From positions 1 to 64,000 of the forward strand of contig CAYHUY010000001.1 of NCBI GenBank assembly GCA_964360265.1: a stretch of 64,000 bases of DNA, given 5' to 3'. The stretch is from GWA1-39-11 sp964360265 (GTDB lineage: Bacteria > Patescibacteriota > Microgenomatia > Levybacterales > GWA1-39-11). The notes below the pieces were generated by a model. That model did not search any database and was not told the origin of the DNA. It saw nothing but the letters and a program-made list of their open reading frames with translations. Below are positions 25,345 through 33,754 of this stretch, one piece after another. The stretch's first letter is position 1. Each line of letters opens with the position of its first letter. Position numbers and translations under genes: made by a program.

Positions 25345-25856
25345 AATTAATATTTAAAATTTCAAAATTCCACAATAAGGTTGCTGGTTTTACGCTTGTT
25401 GAACTTTTAATTTATATGGGTATACTCTCAGTTATTCTTATTGTCTTAACCGATATTCTCGTTGCTGCATTCGGTGTACAGGCTTCTTCACAGTCCACTT
25501 CACAGGTTGCGCAAGACGGAAGATATATTTATTCAAGATTAATTTACGACATTAACCAAGCTTCGGACGTTTCAACTCCTTCCGCTCTGGGAAATACAAC
25601 AAATACGCTTACCCTAAATAAAGACGGAACAACTTACACTTATGCTCTTTCCGGAGCAAATCTTGTTGTAACTGATAACTCTGGCGCATATCAACTGAAT
25701 AGCGTTGACACATCGCTATCTAGCTTACAGTTTCAGCGAATCGGTAATCCGGGCGGAAAACATACGTTTAGAATAAGTTTTACGGTGAATGGGATAATTA
25801 ATTTAAATGGCCGATTTGATAGTAAAGCATTTCTTACTACTGCAGGCTTGCGATAA
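25341..25856 (+). CDS. Type IV prepilin-like protein (pseudopilin 3)
   Basis: 171 aa with prepilin site AG-FTLVELLIYMGILSVIL (about residues 15-35) and Glu5, then a beta-rich domain. PilW/PulJ-like in its LIYMGIL helix. It overlaps the previous gene by 4 nt. Confidence 0.85.
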   Translation: MKLIFKISKFHNKVAGFTLVELLIYMGILSVILIVLTDILVAAFGVQASSQSTSQVAQDGRYIYSRLIYDINQASDVSTPSALGNTTNTLTLNKDGTTYTYALSGANLVVTDNSGAYQLNSVDTSLSSLQFQRIGNPGGKHTFRISFTVNGIINLNGRFDSKAFLTTAGLR

Positions 25857-25861
25857 ACCAT

Positions 25862-26230
25862 ATGGGAACAAAAGGACAAACAATGATTGTTTTGCTCTTA
25901 TATATACTTATTGCAACTATTATTACTTCAGCTGCAGTTGTAGTAATGGTTGTTAATTCAAAAGGAACTGATAAGGTATACCAAGGGACAACCGCCTTTG
26001 ATGTTGCTGAAAGCGGGGCTGAGACAGCAATGTTAAAATTACTTCGAAACCCAAATTATACTGGGGAAACGTTGACTGTAAACGGTGGAACAGCTACTAT
26101 TACAATCACAGGAACCAATCCAAAAACAGTTGTGTCGGAAGGTGCTCTTAACAATTTTACTCGTAAGGTTCAGGCAGTCGTTGATACTAGCAACAATGTG
26201 CTTACGGTTATTTCCTGGAAAGAATTATAG
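25862..26230 (+). CDS. PilX-like minor pilin
   Basis: 122 aa. GTKGQTMIVLLLYILIATII at the N-terminus resembles PilX/GspK-type minor pilins, with a Gly-Gln cleavage region and no Glu5. An AFDVAESGAETAML helix follows, as is typical of PilX_N proteins. It is part of the prepilin run. Confidence 0.75.
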   Translation: MGTKGQTMIVLLLYILIATIITSAAVVVMVVNSKGTDKVYQGTTAFDVAESGAETAMLKLLRNPNYTGETLTVNGGTATITITGTNPKTVVSEGALNNFTRKVQAVVDTSNNVLTVISWKEL

Positions 26231-26232
26231 TT

Positions 26233-26910
26233 ATGGATTTTAATAAAAAACAGCCAGCCATTTTATTTCTTGACCGCAATCGGGTCGACTTTTGGACGAC
26301 CGGGTTGTCTGCTCCTGTTTCAATTCAACTTCCTGAAACAGTAGTAAATTTGCTGGAAGTATCAAATGTTGCTGGGTTAGAAAACCTAATAAAAACATTT
26401 GTCCAGCAAAACTCCCTCCCCCCGAGAACTTTGACCATTATTTTATCATTTAATATATTATTTGAAAAAGACTTTGTAGAAATTTTGCCTGAGAAACGCG
26501 AGATTGAGATACAAAAATTCCTAGGCTCTATACCTTTTGAAAACCTTTATTCCAAGTCTTTTTCTTCTCCTCAGGCTACCCATGTTATCGCAGTAAATAA
26601 AGACCTTTGCGATGCTGTTAAAAATTCATTTTTAAAGCTTGGTTTTGAAATTGATGTTATTGTCCCCTACGTAGCTTTAGGACCGGAGGCAAATACTGAC
26701 ACTTTAGATCTTAGGACTTCCCAACAAATAATTAAAAATCTGGATTCCATGAAGCAATACGGCATACCTTTTGAAAAAATTGATACTAGTATTCAGCCTA
26801 TCATCCCAAAGGAAACTAAAACTCGAAAGGTTAACATTAGGCTTTATGTAATGATTGGATCTTTGGGAATTTTGATTATGGTACTATTCACTCTCCTGCT
26901 CCGAGGATAA
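26233..26910 (+). CDS. PilM/GspL-like protein with C-terminal TM helix
   Basis: 225 aa. The N-terminal part resembles a shortened actin-like PilM/GspL fold (AILFLDRNRVDFW, then LTIILSFNILFEKDF and a conserved central region). One TM helix lies near the C-terminus (about residues 204-222). It may serve as a fused PilM-PilN alignment component linking the motor to the envelope. No ATP-binding motifs are obvious, so the name is tentative. Confidence 0.55.
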   Translation: MDFNKKQPAILFLDRNRVDFWTTGLSAPVSIQLPETVVNLLEVSNVAGLENLIKTFVQQNSLPPRTLTIILSFNILFEKDFVEILPEKREIEIQKFLGSIPFENLYSKSFSSPQATHVIAVNKDLCDAVKNSFLKLGFEIDVIVPYVALGPEANTDTLDLRTSQQIIKNLDSMKQYGIPFEKIDTSIQPIIPKETKTRKVNIRLYVMIGSLGILIMVLFTLLLRG

Positions 26911-26918
26911 ATTCCCCC

Positions 26919-26948
26919 TTGACAATTAAAAAAGGATCTGCGTACAAT
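26919..26948 (+). promoter_or_regulatory. Strong promoter TTGACA-18-TACAAT of the pilin gene
   Basis: TTGACA (26919-26924) and TACAAT (26943-26948), with ATG 26958 nine nt later. The pilin thus has its own promoter in the pilus cluster, as expected for a major subunit. Confidence 0.75.
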
Positions 26949-26957
26949 AATTTATAT

Positions 26958-27416
26958 ATGAAATCTGCCCACCTCAAGAATCGAGGATTTACGCTAATCG
27001 AGCTTCTAGTAGTCATTGGAATTCTGGCAGTTCTTCTTGCAATTACACTTATCGCAATCAACCCCGCAAGGCAATTCTCGCAAGCAAATAATACAAAGAG
27101 AAGCAGCGATGTAAATGCTATTCTTAACGCTGTTGGACAATATGCAGCAGACAACCAAGGAAATCTTACAGCACTTGGAATAACTGCAACAGCATCGGCA
27201 ATTGCAAATACAGCTGTTGCCATATGTGATGATTTGGTCCCTCGATATCTTGCCGCTCTTCCTGTCGATCCTCTAACCAATAACGGAACAGCAGTCACAA
27301 ACTGTGGGGCAGCTTATACCACAAACTATAACATTTCTCAGAGTGCGACAGATAATAGAATAACAGTAATTGCTCCCGCCGCAGAACTTGGAGTGACCAT
27401 ATCAGTTACCAGATAA
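26958..27416 (+). CDS. Major type IV pilin (probable)
   Basis: A predicted 152-aa protein with a short leader ending in RG and the canonical FTLIELLVVIGILAVLLAITL helix. Beyond the helix come NPARQFSQANNTKRSSDVNAILNAVGQYA and a small globular domain with two Cys pairs, as in CPR pilins. I call it the major pilin because of the perfect prepilin motif and its separate strong promoter. ATG 26958 gives the short leader; the frame opening at 26919 overlaps the promoter and is rejected. Confidence 0.87.
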   Translation: MKSAHLKNRGFTLIELLVVIGILAVLLAITLIAINPARQFSQANNTKRSSDVNAILNAVGQYAADNQGNLTALGITATASAIANTAVAICDDLVPRYLAALPVDPLTNNGTAVTNCGAAYTTNYNISQSATDNRITVIAPAAELGVTISVTR

Positions 27417-27530
27417 ATATACCTCACAAATAGGCAAACAATATTAAACCCCATCCCTTATCGGTACTAGACGCTAACATCGCCGTTGACTTTTTAAATT
27501 GTAGCTGATAAATTGATATATCTAATTAAA

Positions 27531-27902
27531 ATGGCAAAAATACTTATAGTTGAGGATGATAAATCTCTTCAGGATGTGTACGCTGAGACACTCCGCGCCG
27601 AAGGACACACGATAGAAACAGCAGATGACGGGAAGGTAGCCCTTGACAAAATGGCGCAGGGCGGATGGGATTTAGTTCTGCTTGATATTGTTCTTCCGGA
27701 AATGAGCGGTATTGACGTTATGCAACATCTGGTAAACGCTCCCCCCGCCAACCCAAACAAAAGCGTGGTTTTTCTAACGAATATTGATAGGGGCGAGGAG
27801 GTCAAGAAGGCCTTATCTCTTGGCAACGGATATATCATAAAAAGTCAGATTACACCTGGGGATTTGGTCGGGGAGGTCAACTTATATTTACCGGTACCGT
27901 AA
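27531..27902 (+). CDS. Single-domain response regulator (CheY-like)
   Basis: A predicted 123-aa receiver domain with the acidic pair EDD (residues 8-10), phosphoacceptor Asp in LLDIVLPEMSG (about 48), Thr in FLTNID and Lys in YIIKSQI. No output domain, so it signals by protein contact. The start is ATG 27531 (MAKILIVEDD), with TTGACT (27486) and an extended -10 TGA-TAAATT (to 27514) upstream. Its 3' end overlaps the convergent histidine kinase by 26 bp. Lying between the pilus genes and the kinase, it may link sensing to pilus activity. Confidence 0.88.
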   Translation: MAKILIVEDDKSLQDVYAETLRAEGHTIETADDGKVALDKMAQGGWDLVLLDIVLPEMSGIDVMQHLVNAPPANPNKSVVFLTNIDRGEEVKKALSLGNGYIIKSQITPGDLVGEVNLYLPVP

Positions 27903-29286
27903 ACGAAAACGTAGCGCCTTTACCTTCACCCTCAGACACGACCCATATTTTCCCCTTATGCAGTTCTACCAATGATTTAGAGAGATAAAGACCGAGTCCC
28001 GTACTTTGTCCCCTATCTTTTACCAAATGGCTACTCCCAATCATATTGAACTTTTGAAATAGTTTTGGTATATTTTCGCGACTTATCCCCCGACCTGTAT
28101 CTCTTACTGAGATAACAATAAATCCTCTGCCATCAGGCACTAAAGAAATGAATATAGAGCCGTCTTTTGGAGTAAACTTGATGGAATTACCAACAAGATT
28201 AATGATAACCTCTTTTATCCTCCCAGGATCAATATAGGCCATCATGGGTTGGGCGGGTTTATCATATGAAATATGGACGCCAAGCTCATTTGCATGCTGC
28301 TCAACTTCCTGTACAACCTCTGCCATCAGCTTTACTATATCTATCGCTACAGGTTCAATGGTAAGCCTTCCGGACTCGATACGTGATATATTAAGCATGT
28401 CATTTACAAGATTTATCAATCTCTCAGTCGAGGAATAAGTTCTTTGAAGATACTCTTTTTGCTTCTCTGAAATAACACCTGTTTTTCCATTTAATAACAT
28501 CCACACATACGATTTTATAACCGTCATCGGAGTCCGGAGTTCATGCGAAGCAAGTGAAACAAATTCATCTTTAAGCTTATCGAGCTCTTTTAATTTGTCG
28601 TTTGCTTCTTGAATGCTTTGATACAACAGAGAATTATCGATAGCAATACCAATAATGTCAACGAGTCTATTAATTAAATCCTGCTCGTATTCTGATACTT
28701 TTGCCGTATCCTCAACCAAACTAATAGAAATCAAACCAATAACTTCATCTCTGACAATAAGCGGATAGACTAAAACGCTTTTAACATTTAATGTTTGTTG
28801 GATAATGGATGCTTCCTCCCTGCTAAAATTAGGCGTGAGTAAATCATAATAATTATTCGTTATTTGTAGGGTGCGCGCTTTGAATGCTCGAATAAAAATG
28901 TTATCCGTAGTTTCAAATGGGATCTTTTGGCTTGGGAATTGCCGCTTGATAAGGTACTCCGCCCGTTTAACTTCTTCACCATTTGACTCGGCAAGCTTTA
29001 TGAGTCCTTCCTCTTTTTCAACAATATAAATATTTACCCGCTTGAATTCTGCTTCTTCAACAACAACATCAACGATCTGTGCAGAAGCCTGGTGCAAATT
29101 AGTTACAGCGCTTAATATTATAGTATTTATTTTTTGGAGGATGGCTAAGGTCCTATTCGTATGAGCAAGCTCTGCGTTCTTTTTGTACATTTCCTCCGTT
29201 ACGTGGCGGAGTTCGTCGGAAAGTTTTAGATTTTGGGGATTTTGATCAGGTAGAATTTTTTTATTCGGCGAGGGCGAATTAGTCAT
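27877..29286 (-). CDS. GAF-domain sensor histidine kinase
   Basis: 469 aa, soluble. A coiled N-terminus (about 25-60) is followed by a GAF domain (about 60-215), HisKA with SHELRTPMTV (His about 254), and HATPase_c with NLVGNSIKFT (N box), DTGRGI (G1) and GLGLYLSKSL (G2). It has no TM segment, so it senses a cytoplasmic ligand or works with the membrane protein upstream. It is last in the tight minus-strand run from dnaJ. Its probable partner is the convergent response regulator. Confidence 0.9.
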   Translation of the reverse strand: MTNSPSPNKKILPDQNPQNLKLSDELRHVTEEMYKKNAELAHTNRTLAILQKINTIILSAVTNLHQASAQIVDVVVEEAEFKRVNIYIVEKEEGLIKLAESNGEEVKRAEYLIKRQFPSQKIPFETTDNIFIRAFKARTLQITNNYYDLLTPNFSREEASIIQQTLNVKSVLVYPLIVRDEVIGLISISLVEDTAKVSEYEQDLINRLVDIIGIAIDNSLLYQSIQEANDKLKELDKLKDEFVSLASHELRTPMTVIKSYVWMLLNGKTGVISEKQKEYLQRTYSSTERLINLVNDMLNISRIESGRLTIEPVAIDIVKLMAEVVQEVEQHANELGVHISYDKPAQPMMAYIDPGRIKEVIINLVGNSIKFTPKDGSIFISLVPDGRGFIVISVRDTGRGISRENIPKLFQKFNMIGSSHLVKDRGQSTGLGLYLSKSLVELHKGKIWVVSEGEGKGATFSFTVPVNIS

Positions 29287-29326
29287 TATAAATAATTATA
29301 GCATCTATGTAAGCGTAGGGAGGAAT

Positions 29327-29605
29327 TTATTTAAGCGAAGCGGGAAGAGCGTCTGGTTTCATCCCGGAAGAAATCCCGCGCACGGCGTCCTTGCACATCT
29401 CAACAGATGCCTGACCAAAAAGGATCCTGTATTGCTCTACTAACTTTTCCAGAATATCCATTTCTTTTCCTTGAAATTGAATATCGTGTTTTTGCAAATC
29501 CACTGTGAGTCCCGGTACCTTACGTGCCTGCTCAAGCGCCACTGGCCCGATAATTTTTTCCTGTTCCTGTATTATTTTCTCAACGAGTCGTGCATATACA
29601 TCCAT
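29327..29605 (-). CDS. Small helical protein of unknown function
   Basis: 92 aa, predicted soluble and mostly helical, with KIIGPVALEQARKVPGL at the N-terminus and LEKLVEQYRILFGQA in the middle. I do not recognise the family. It lies between a 7-TM protein and the histidine kinase in the same direction, so a signalling adaptor role is possible by context. Confidence 0.55.
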   Translation of the reverse strand: MDVYARLVEKIIQEQEKIIGPVALEQARKVPGLTVDLQKHDIQFQGKEMDILEKLVEQYRILFGQASVEMCKDAVRGISSGMKPDALPASLK

Positions 29606-29613
29606 AAAACTAC

Positions 29614-30417
29614 CTAACTTATCTTTTTAACATCCAAGCTATTTATTCCAAAAGCCATTACAAACATAGCGGCCACAAATAGCAAATCGGAATAATTACC
29701 GTTATAGTATGTACCTACTGTAGTTGTATATGAAAAGCTGAAGTCGGCAAAGTAGTTTATTACAAATGCTAAAAGCGTTACGACAACGGCCCATTTATAT
29801 TTGCCGCCAAGGTATTTCAATGATAGTCCGTAAACCAGAAGTGCTTCTGTTAAGACTACAACATCAAGCACCGGGTATGCAAGGTCAAGAAAAACCTTAA
29901 TTATATCCCCACCCGATGTAACAACGCCCTGACGAGCGATAATTACTAATAAATAGTATGACGTAACAAATGCAATTATAGGTATGAATACTAGTTGGAT
30001 TTTTCCATGTTTATTACGTAAACCAAATTGGGCGCCAGTTGCTTTAGAAAGAAAAAATATTCCCAGGATCCAGAACGGCCAGCTAATAATAAAGCTCGCA
30101 TCAGCCCAGGAAGGATAGGGAATAGCAACATTAAGCACTAAATTATAATACGACCAAATCGTTTCTCCCCCACTCCATGTAACGAGCCCCAATGATAAAA
30201 AGATCAGAGCTTTCCCCATAGCGCTTTTAAATCCACCCCAGCTTTTTGCTTTTAAAAGACCTAAAACGCCTCCTGCAAATGGAATTAGCCCATAAATTAA
30301 AACAAAATAAAAATTGGAAGATGAGGTTTTTTGTCCTGTTATAAATAGTATGATCCACCAGATAACAACTAAGACAAAGTAACAGCTCAAGAATAACAAC
30401 GATTTTGTAAGTTTCAT
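29614..30417 (-). CDS. Seven- or eight-TM membrane protein, possible sensor
   Basis: 267 aa, hydrophobic throughout with about eight TM helices. A YPSWADASF motif after the third helix resembles the YPS.AD.. motif of membrane sensor domains found in front of GGDEF or kinase modules. Here no output domain is attached; a 92-aa protein and a GAF histidine kinase follow. It overlaps the methyltransferase gene by 4 nt. The sensor role is inferred. Confidence 0.6.
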   Translation of the reverse strand: MKLTKSLLFLSCYFVLVVIWWIILFITGQKTSSSNFYFVLIYGLIPFAGGVLGLLKAKSWGGFKSAMGKALIFLSLGLVTWSGGETIWSYYNLVLNVAIPYPSWADASFIISWPFWILGIFFLSKATGAQFGLRNKHGKIQLVFIPIIAFVTSYYLLVIIARQGVVTSGGDIIKVFLDLAYPVLDVVVLTEALLVYGLSLKYLGGKYKWAVVVTLLAFVINYFADFSFSYTTTVGTYYNGNYSDLLFVAAMFVMAFGINSLDVKKIS

Positions 30418-31208
30418 TCTCCTTTTTTTGCGTGAGCTAGAATAATCCCTTGATACCCATGCTCTTCAAGTTCGGGAAGTTCCCTTACTTCAATAGTAAT
30501 ACTTTCGGGTAAAAAATCCAACCCCAAAACGCGCTCTATGTCATGCTCATCAACATTGGCGCTTGGAAAATAATTCTCTCCCGCACGGTAATATTTGGCT
30601 TTTCTTAATGCTGCTGTGAAAAAAGTGCCATTGGGCGCAACCAGTGAGGCAATATTTCTCATAAATTTTTCCCAAACTCTCCTATCATCTGTTGCCGAAT
30701 CTGCGCAAAACCCACTAAATACGTGCGGATAATATCCGTTGTACTTTTCCCCCAATGGATATGTTATTCCAGCATCAGCCTGGATAAAGCGTGTTACTTT
30801 TTTCCGAGTCTCAACCTTTCTTTTTTCTATTTGTTCTTCTGTTGGATTTATAATTCCTTCACATTCCAATATGTATTTAACGTAGTGATCCCAATCATGG
30901 CTCCCTGAATCCTCCTTTGTCCATTTTTGAACCTCCTCTAAATTACCGGGCACAAAATCTGCCATGTGAATTTCTGAGACGTAAGGCGCAACAGCAATGG
31001 TACGATGAGCTGTTGGCCCGCATCCAAATTCTAAGGCCAAGGGCTTTCCAGCCAAGGTCTTTAGAAAATCTACTTGAAACTTAATTGCTTCAAGTTCATC
31101 CGCAACAACTAAAGGTGGCGAATAGAATTCATTTAAATAATCTTTTGGATTCCAATGCGCAGAAAAAGATCCAAGCTTAACATTCTTTTCTTTATTTTCC
31201 GCTTTCAT
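30414..31208 (-). CDS. SAM-dependent N-methyltransferase, NNMT/PNMT-like
   Basis: 264 aa. The N-terminal WNPKDYLNEFYSPP is the hallmark opening of the NNMT/PNMT/TEMT family of small-amine methyltransferases. The SAM motif I is LALEFGCGPTAHR (about 57), and motif II ends at MADFVPGN. It would transfer a methyl group from SAM to an amine. It overlaps the PLP decarboxylase by 1 nt and the 7-TM gene by 4 nt. Decarboxylase plus amine methyltransferase suggests production of a methylated amine, which is inference. Confidence 0.8.
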   Translation of the reverse strand: MKAENKEKNVKLGSFSAHWNPKDYLNEFYSPPLVVADELEAIKFQVDFLKTLAGKPLALEFGCGPTAHRTIAVAPYVSEIHMADFVPGNLEEVQKWTKEDSGSHDWDHYVKYILECEGIINPTEEQIEKRKVETRKKVTRFIQADAGITYPLGEKYNGYYPHVFSGFCADSATDDRRVWEKFMRNIASLVAPNGTFFTAALRKAKYYRAGENYFPSANVDEHDIERVLGLDFLPESITIEVRELPELEEHGYQGIILAHAKKGE

Positions 31209-32323
31209 TAATCTTTTAAAAAGCGTACTTTTGGTATCTGAAAACCGTTAAATTGGGAAGCGTATACGGTAGTATATGCTCCAGCATTGATTATAAATAA
31301 TCTATCATTAACGCGTACTTCAGGAAGCATGATATTTTTAAGAGGGATATCAACGCTATCGCAAGATGGCCCAGCAATCGTTACCAGTTGTTTTTTTCTT
31401 TTGTTGGGGGCCTTAATTTCGTAAGAAAAATCTAGAACAGTTTCCATAAGTCCATTAAAAACGCCAACATCAATATACACCCATTTTTCACTTCCTCTTT
31501 TTGCCTTGCCGATTACCGATGTAATCATGATAGCCGCATCGCCTACAACAGCTCTGCCTGGCTCGATCGTCACCCTCAGTTTTGAAGCGGAAGTTTTGAA
31601 GTTATTTTTTAATGCCTTTTTTATCCCTCTACCTATATCTTTTATTGCAGGTATCGGTTTTTTATGAAATATAGGAATACCTCCTCCAAGGCTTAAGAAA
31701 TTAAAATTAATTCCCTCTTTTCTTGCGGCTTCCCAAATGCTTTCGCAAATATATAAAGCGCTCGTCCAATTGTTTTTATTTAGACACTGAGACCCAACAT
31801 GAAATGTAAGGCCAATGGGGTTGAGTCCTTTTCGTTTAGCGTATTTAATCAAGGGTATTGCCTCAACTGCATCAACGCCAAACTTTTTAGTTAGTGGCCA
31901 GTCGCTTCCTTCATTATCAACCGCAATACGGAGCACTATGTCGCTTTCAGGAGCGTTTTTTGCTATCTTGTCTATTTCCTCAAAAGAATCGAGTGCCATT
32001 ATTTTAACATCATATTTATAGAGGGCCTGAAGAAGCTCTGGGGTTTTTATAGGATTCAGACAGATAATTTTCTCGGGACTAACCTTGAATTTTTGAAGAA
32101 GTTTAAGCTCGTTAAGAGAAGTCACCTCAAAAGATGCTTCCTCTTTTAAAAGCTCCTTAATAATTGCGGGATTATCATTTGCTTTAATTGCATAAAATAC
32201 CTCGCAGTTAGAAATGCCCTTTTTAATCTTTCTGAAGTTTTCCCTAACATGATGTAAATCCACCAATAGAAAAGGGGTAGGATAACGTTGTGCGTACTCA
32301 ATAACTCGCCTTGTGATCTTCAT
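31208..32323 (-). CDS. PLP-dependent ornithine/lysine-type decarboxylase (fold III)
   Basis: 371 aa, the length of compact ornithine decarboxylases. PLP Lys is in FYAIKAND (about residue 47). Also seen are HVGSQ, the GGGIP phosphate loop, EPGRAVV and the active-site Cys-Asp in GPSCDSVD. Family members decarboxylate ornithine, lysine or diaminopimelate derivatives; the CDSVD motif favours the ornithine/lysine type over LysA. Neighbours are a 4-TM protein (no gap) upstream and the amine methyltransferase downstream. Confidence 0.85.
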   Translation of the reverse strand: MKITRRVIEYAQRYPTPFLLVDLHHVRENFRKIKKGISNCEVFYAIKANDNPAIIKELLKEEASFEVTSLNELKLLQKFKVSPEKIICLNPIKTPELLQALYKYDVKIMALDSFEEIDKIAKNAPESDIVLRIAVDNEGSDWPLTKKFGVDAVEAIPLIKYAKRKGLNPIGLTFHVGSQCLNKNNWTSALYICESIWEAARKEGINFNFLSLGGGIPIFHKKPIPAIKDIGRGIKKALKNNFKTSASKLRVTIEPGRAVVGDAAIMITSVIGKAKRGSEKWVYIDVGVFNGLMETVLDFSYEIKAPNKRKKQLVTIAGPSCDSVDIPLKNIMLPEVRVNDRLFIINAGAYTTVYASQFNGFQIPKVRFLKD

Positions 32324-32689
32324 TTAGCCTCCTGTTTTTACAATAAGCCACCCGATCCCGATTACAAGCAGAACAGCAATCACTTGTTCTAAATGCCCCC
32401 AATGAAAAAACTTACCACTTATCATGGCTAGCACCGTTATTGCGGTCGCGAACCAGATCATTGTTTGAATCTCGACGGAAAAAATCCCGGACTTTTGTAA
32501 AAAATATACAGTAGCAATATATCCTAATCCTCCAATAAGAAATCCAAGGATGGATTTAAAAAGTTCCAATGCAACTGGCTTCCCATGAAGCCACCCTTGT
32601 GAAGCATGTATGAAGCCTTGAGCATCTGCAATTCCGGAAATTACTGAAAAACAGATAATAGCCAAAATAATACCCGGTTGATAATTCAT
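32324..32689 (-). CDS. Four-TM small transporter-like membrane protein
   Basis: A predicted 121-aa protein with four TM helices, like a half-size EamA/SMR drug-metabolite transporter. I chose ATG 32689 rather than the frame opening at 32761, which would overlap dnaJ by 59 nt. It lies directly before the decarboxylase, so it may move the substrate or product amine. Confidence 0.6.
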   Translation of the reverse strand: MNYQPGIILAIICFSVISGIADAQGFIHASQGWLHGKPVALELFKSILGFLIGGLGYIATVYFLQKSGIFSVEIQTMIWFATAITVLAMISGKFFHWGHLEQVIAVLLVIGIGWLIVKTGG

Positions 32690-32702
32690 TTTAACAATTA
32701 AT

Positions 32703-33608
32703 CTAAAACCATCCCTTGTGCCCTTCTTTTTCAAAGTCTCCCAAGAGGGCTTTTTGCGCACGCGTCAATTTCTTAGGAATTGAAACTTTTATCTTAACGT
32801 AATGGTCTCCTTTACCTTTCCCTCCAATATTGGGAACGCCTCGCCTACTCAATCGAATTAGCGCATTGGGTTGGGTTCCCTCTGGGATCTTTAATTTTAC
32901 TAAACCTTCAACCGTCTCAATATCTATTACGGCGCCTAGCGTTGCCTGAATCATTGAAATTTCTTCTTCAGTTATAATATCGTATCCTTGTCGGACAAAT
33001 CTTTGATCAGGACGAACACTAACTATAATATCAAAATCGTCAAATCGAATTCTTGAATTACTATCAACCCCCGAGGGTATTTTAATACTTCTGCTTTTCC
33101 CATCAATTACCACTTTCTTTGCCACACCCTTTATGGCTTCCATAAAGCCTATCTGAAGTGAATAAGTCGGTTTTCGCCTGCCAAAAGGCGCGCCGCCTCC
33201 AAAAAATTGCTCAAAAATCTCAAATGGATCCGTGAATCCTCCAAAGTCAAAATTTGCTCCATTCTCGCCCTGAGCGGAGCCGAAGGGTCCTTCTGTTGAA
33301 TAGGTATATGTAAACGGCCCCTGCCGACCTTGTCCGCCAAACGGGCTTTGTCCGCCACCAAAGGGTCCACCTGTTCCTGCTCCCCCCTCAAATACCTGCG
33401 AACCAAACTGGTCGTATTGAACGCGCTTTTTTGGATCTCCTAAAACCTCGTATGCGTGGTTTATCTCCTTAAATTTACTCTCTGCTCCCCCTGTTTTGTT
33501 TTTATCTGGATGGTATTGCAACGCAAGTTTTCTATAGGCTCGCTTTACTTCTTCTTGCGAAGCATTTTTTGAAACACCTAATAACTGATAAAAATCTTTT
33601 TCTGCCAT
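32703..33608 (-). CDS. dnaJ: DnaJ/CbpA-type co-chaperone (no zinc finger)
   Basis: 301 aa. The J domain (residues 4-68) has YHPDKN with the HPD needed to stimulate DnaK. A Gly/Phe-rich region (about 72-135) and two substrate-binding C-terminal domains follow. The four CxxCxGxG zinc repeats of type I DnaJ are absent, giving the type II/CbpA layout. Its partner dnaK is 7 kb away, not in the same operon. It is the first gene of the run ending with the histidine kinase. Confidence 0.9.
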   Translation of the reverse strand: MAEKDFYQLLGVSKNASQEEVKRAYRKLALQYHPDKNKTGGAESKFKEINHAYEVLGDPKKRVQYDQFGSQVFEGGAGTGGPFGGGQSPFGGQGRQGPFTYTYSTEGPFGSAQGENGANFDFGGFTDPFEIFEQFFGGGAPFGRRKPTYSLQIGFMEAIKGVAKKVVIDGKSRSIKIPSGVDSNSRIRFDDFDIIVSVRPDQRFVRQGYDIITEEEISMIQATLGAVIDIETVEGLVKLKIPEGTQPNALIRLSRRGVPNIGGKGKGDHYVKIKVSIPKKLTRAQKALLGDFEKEGHKGWF

Positions 33609-33610
33609 AC

Positions 33611-33660
33611 TTTTTAGCTTCTAGCAATTAGCATCTAGCCTTTAGTTTTATTCGAACTAA
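33611..33660. repeat. TAG-rich repeat upstream of dnaJ
   Basis: A string of CTAGC/TTAGC units (for example CTAGCAATTAGC) related to the longer inverted repeat at 54786-54877, including a shared ATTCGAA end. The remainder of the gap (33661-33754) shows nothing else that I recognise. Confidence 0.5.
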
Positions 33661-33754
33661 TTCATAGTGGATAGTTGCTGATATTGGTATTTTAGCAAAT
33701 GTGGGCCTTGTTTGCCAGTCTCGACTAGATAGTCAAGCCTAGGTGGGCTGGGCC

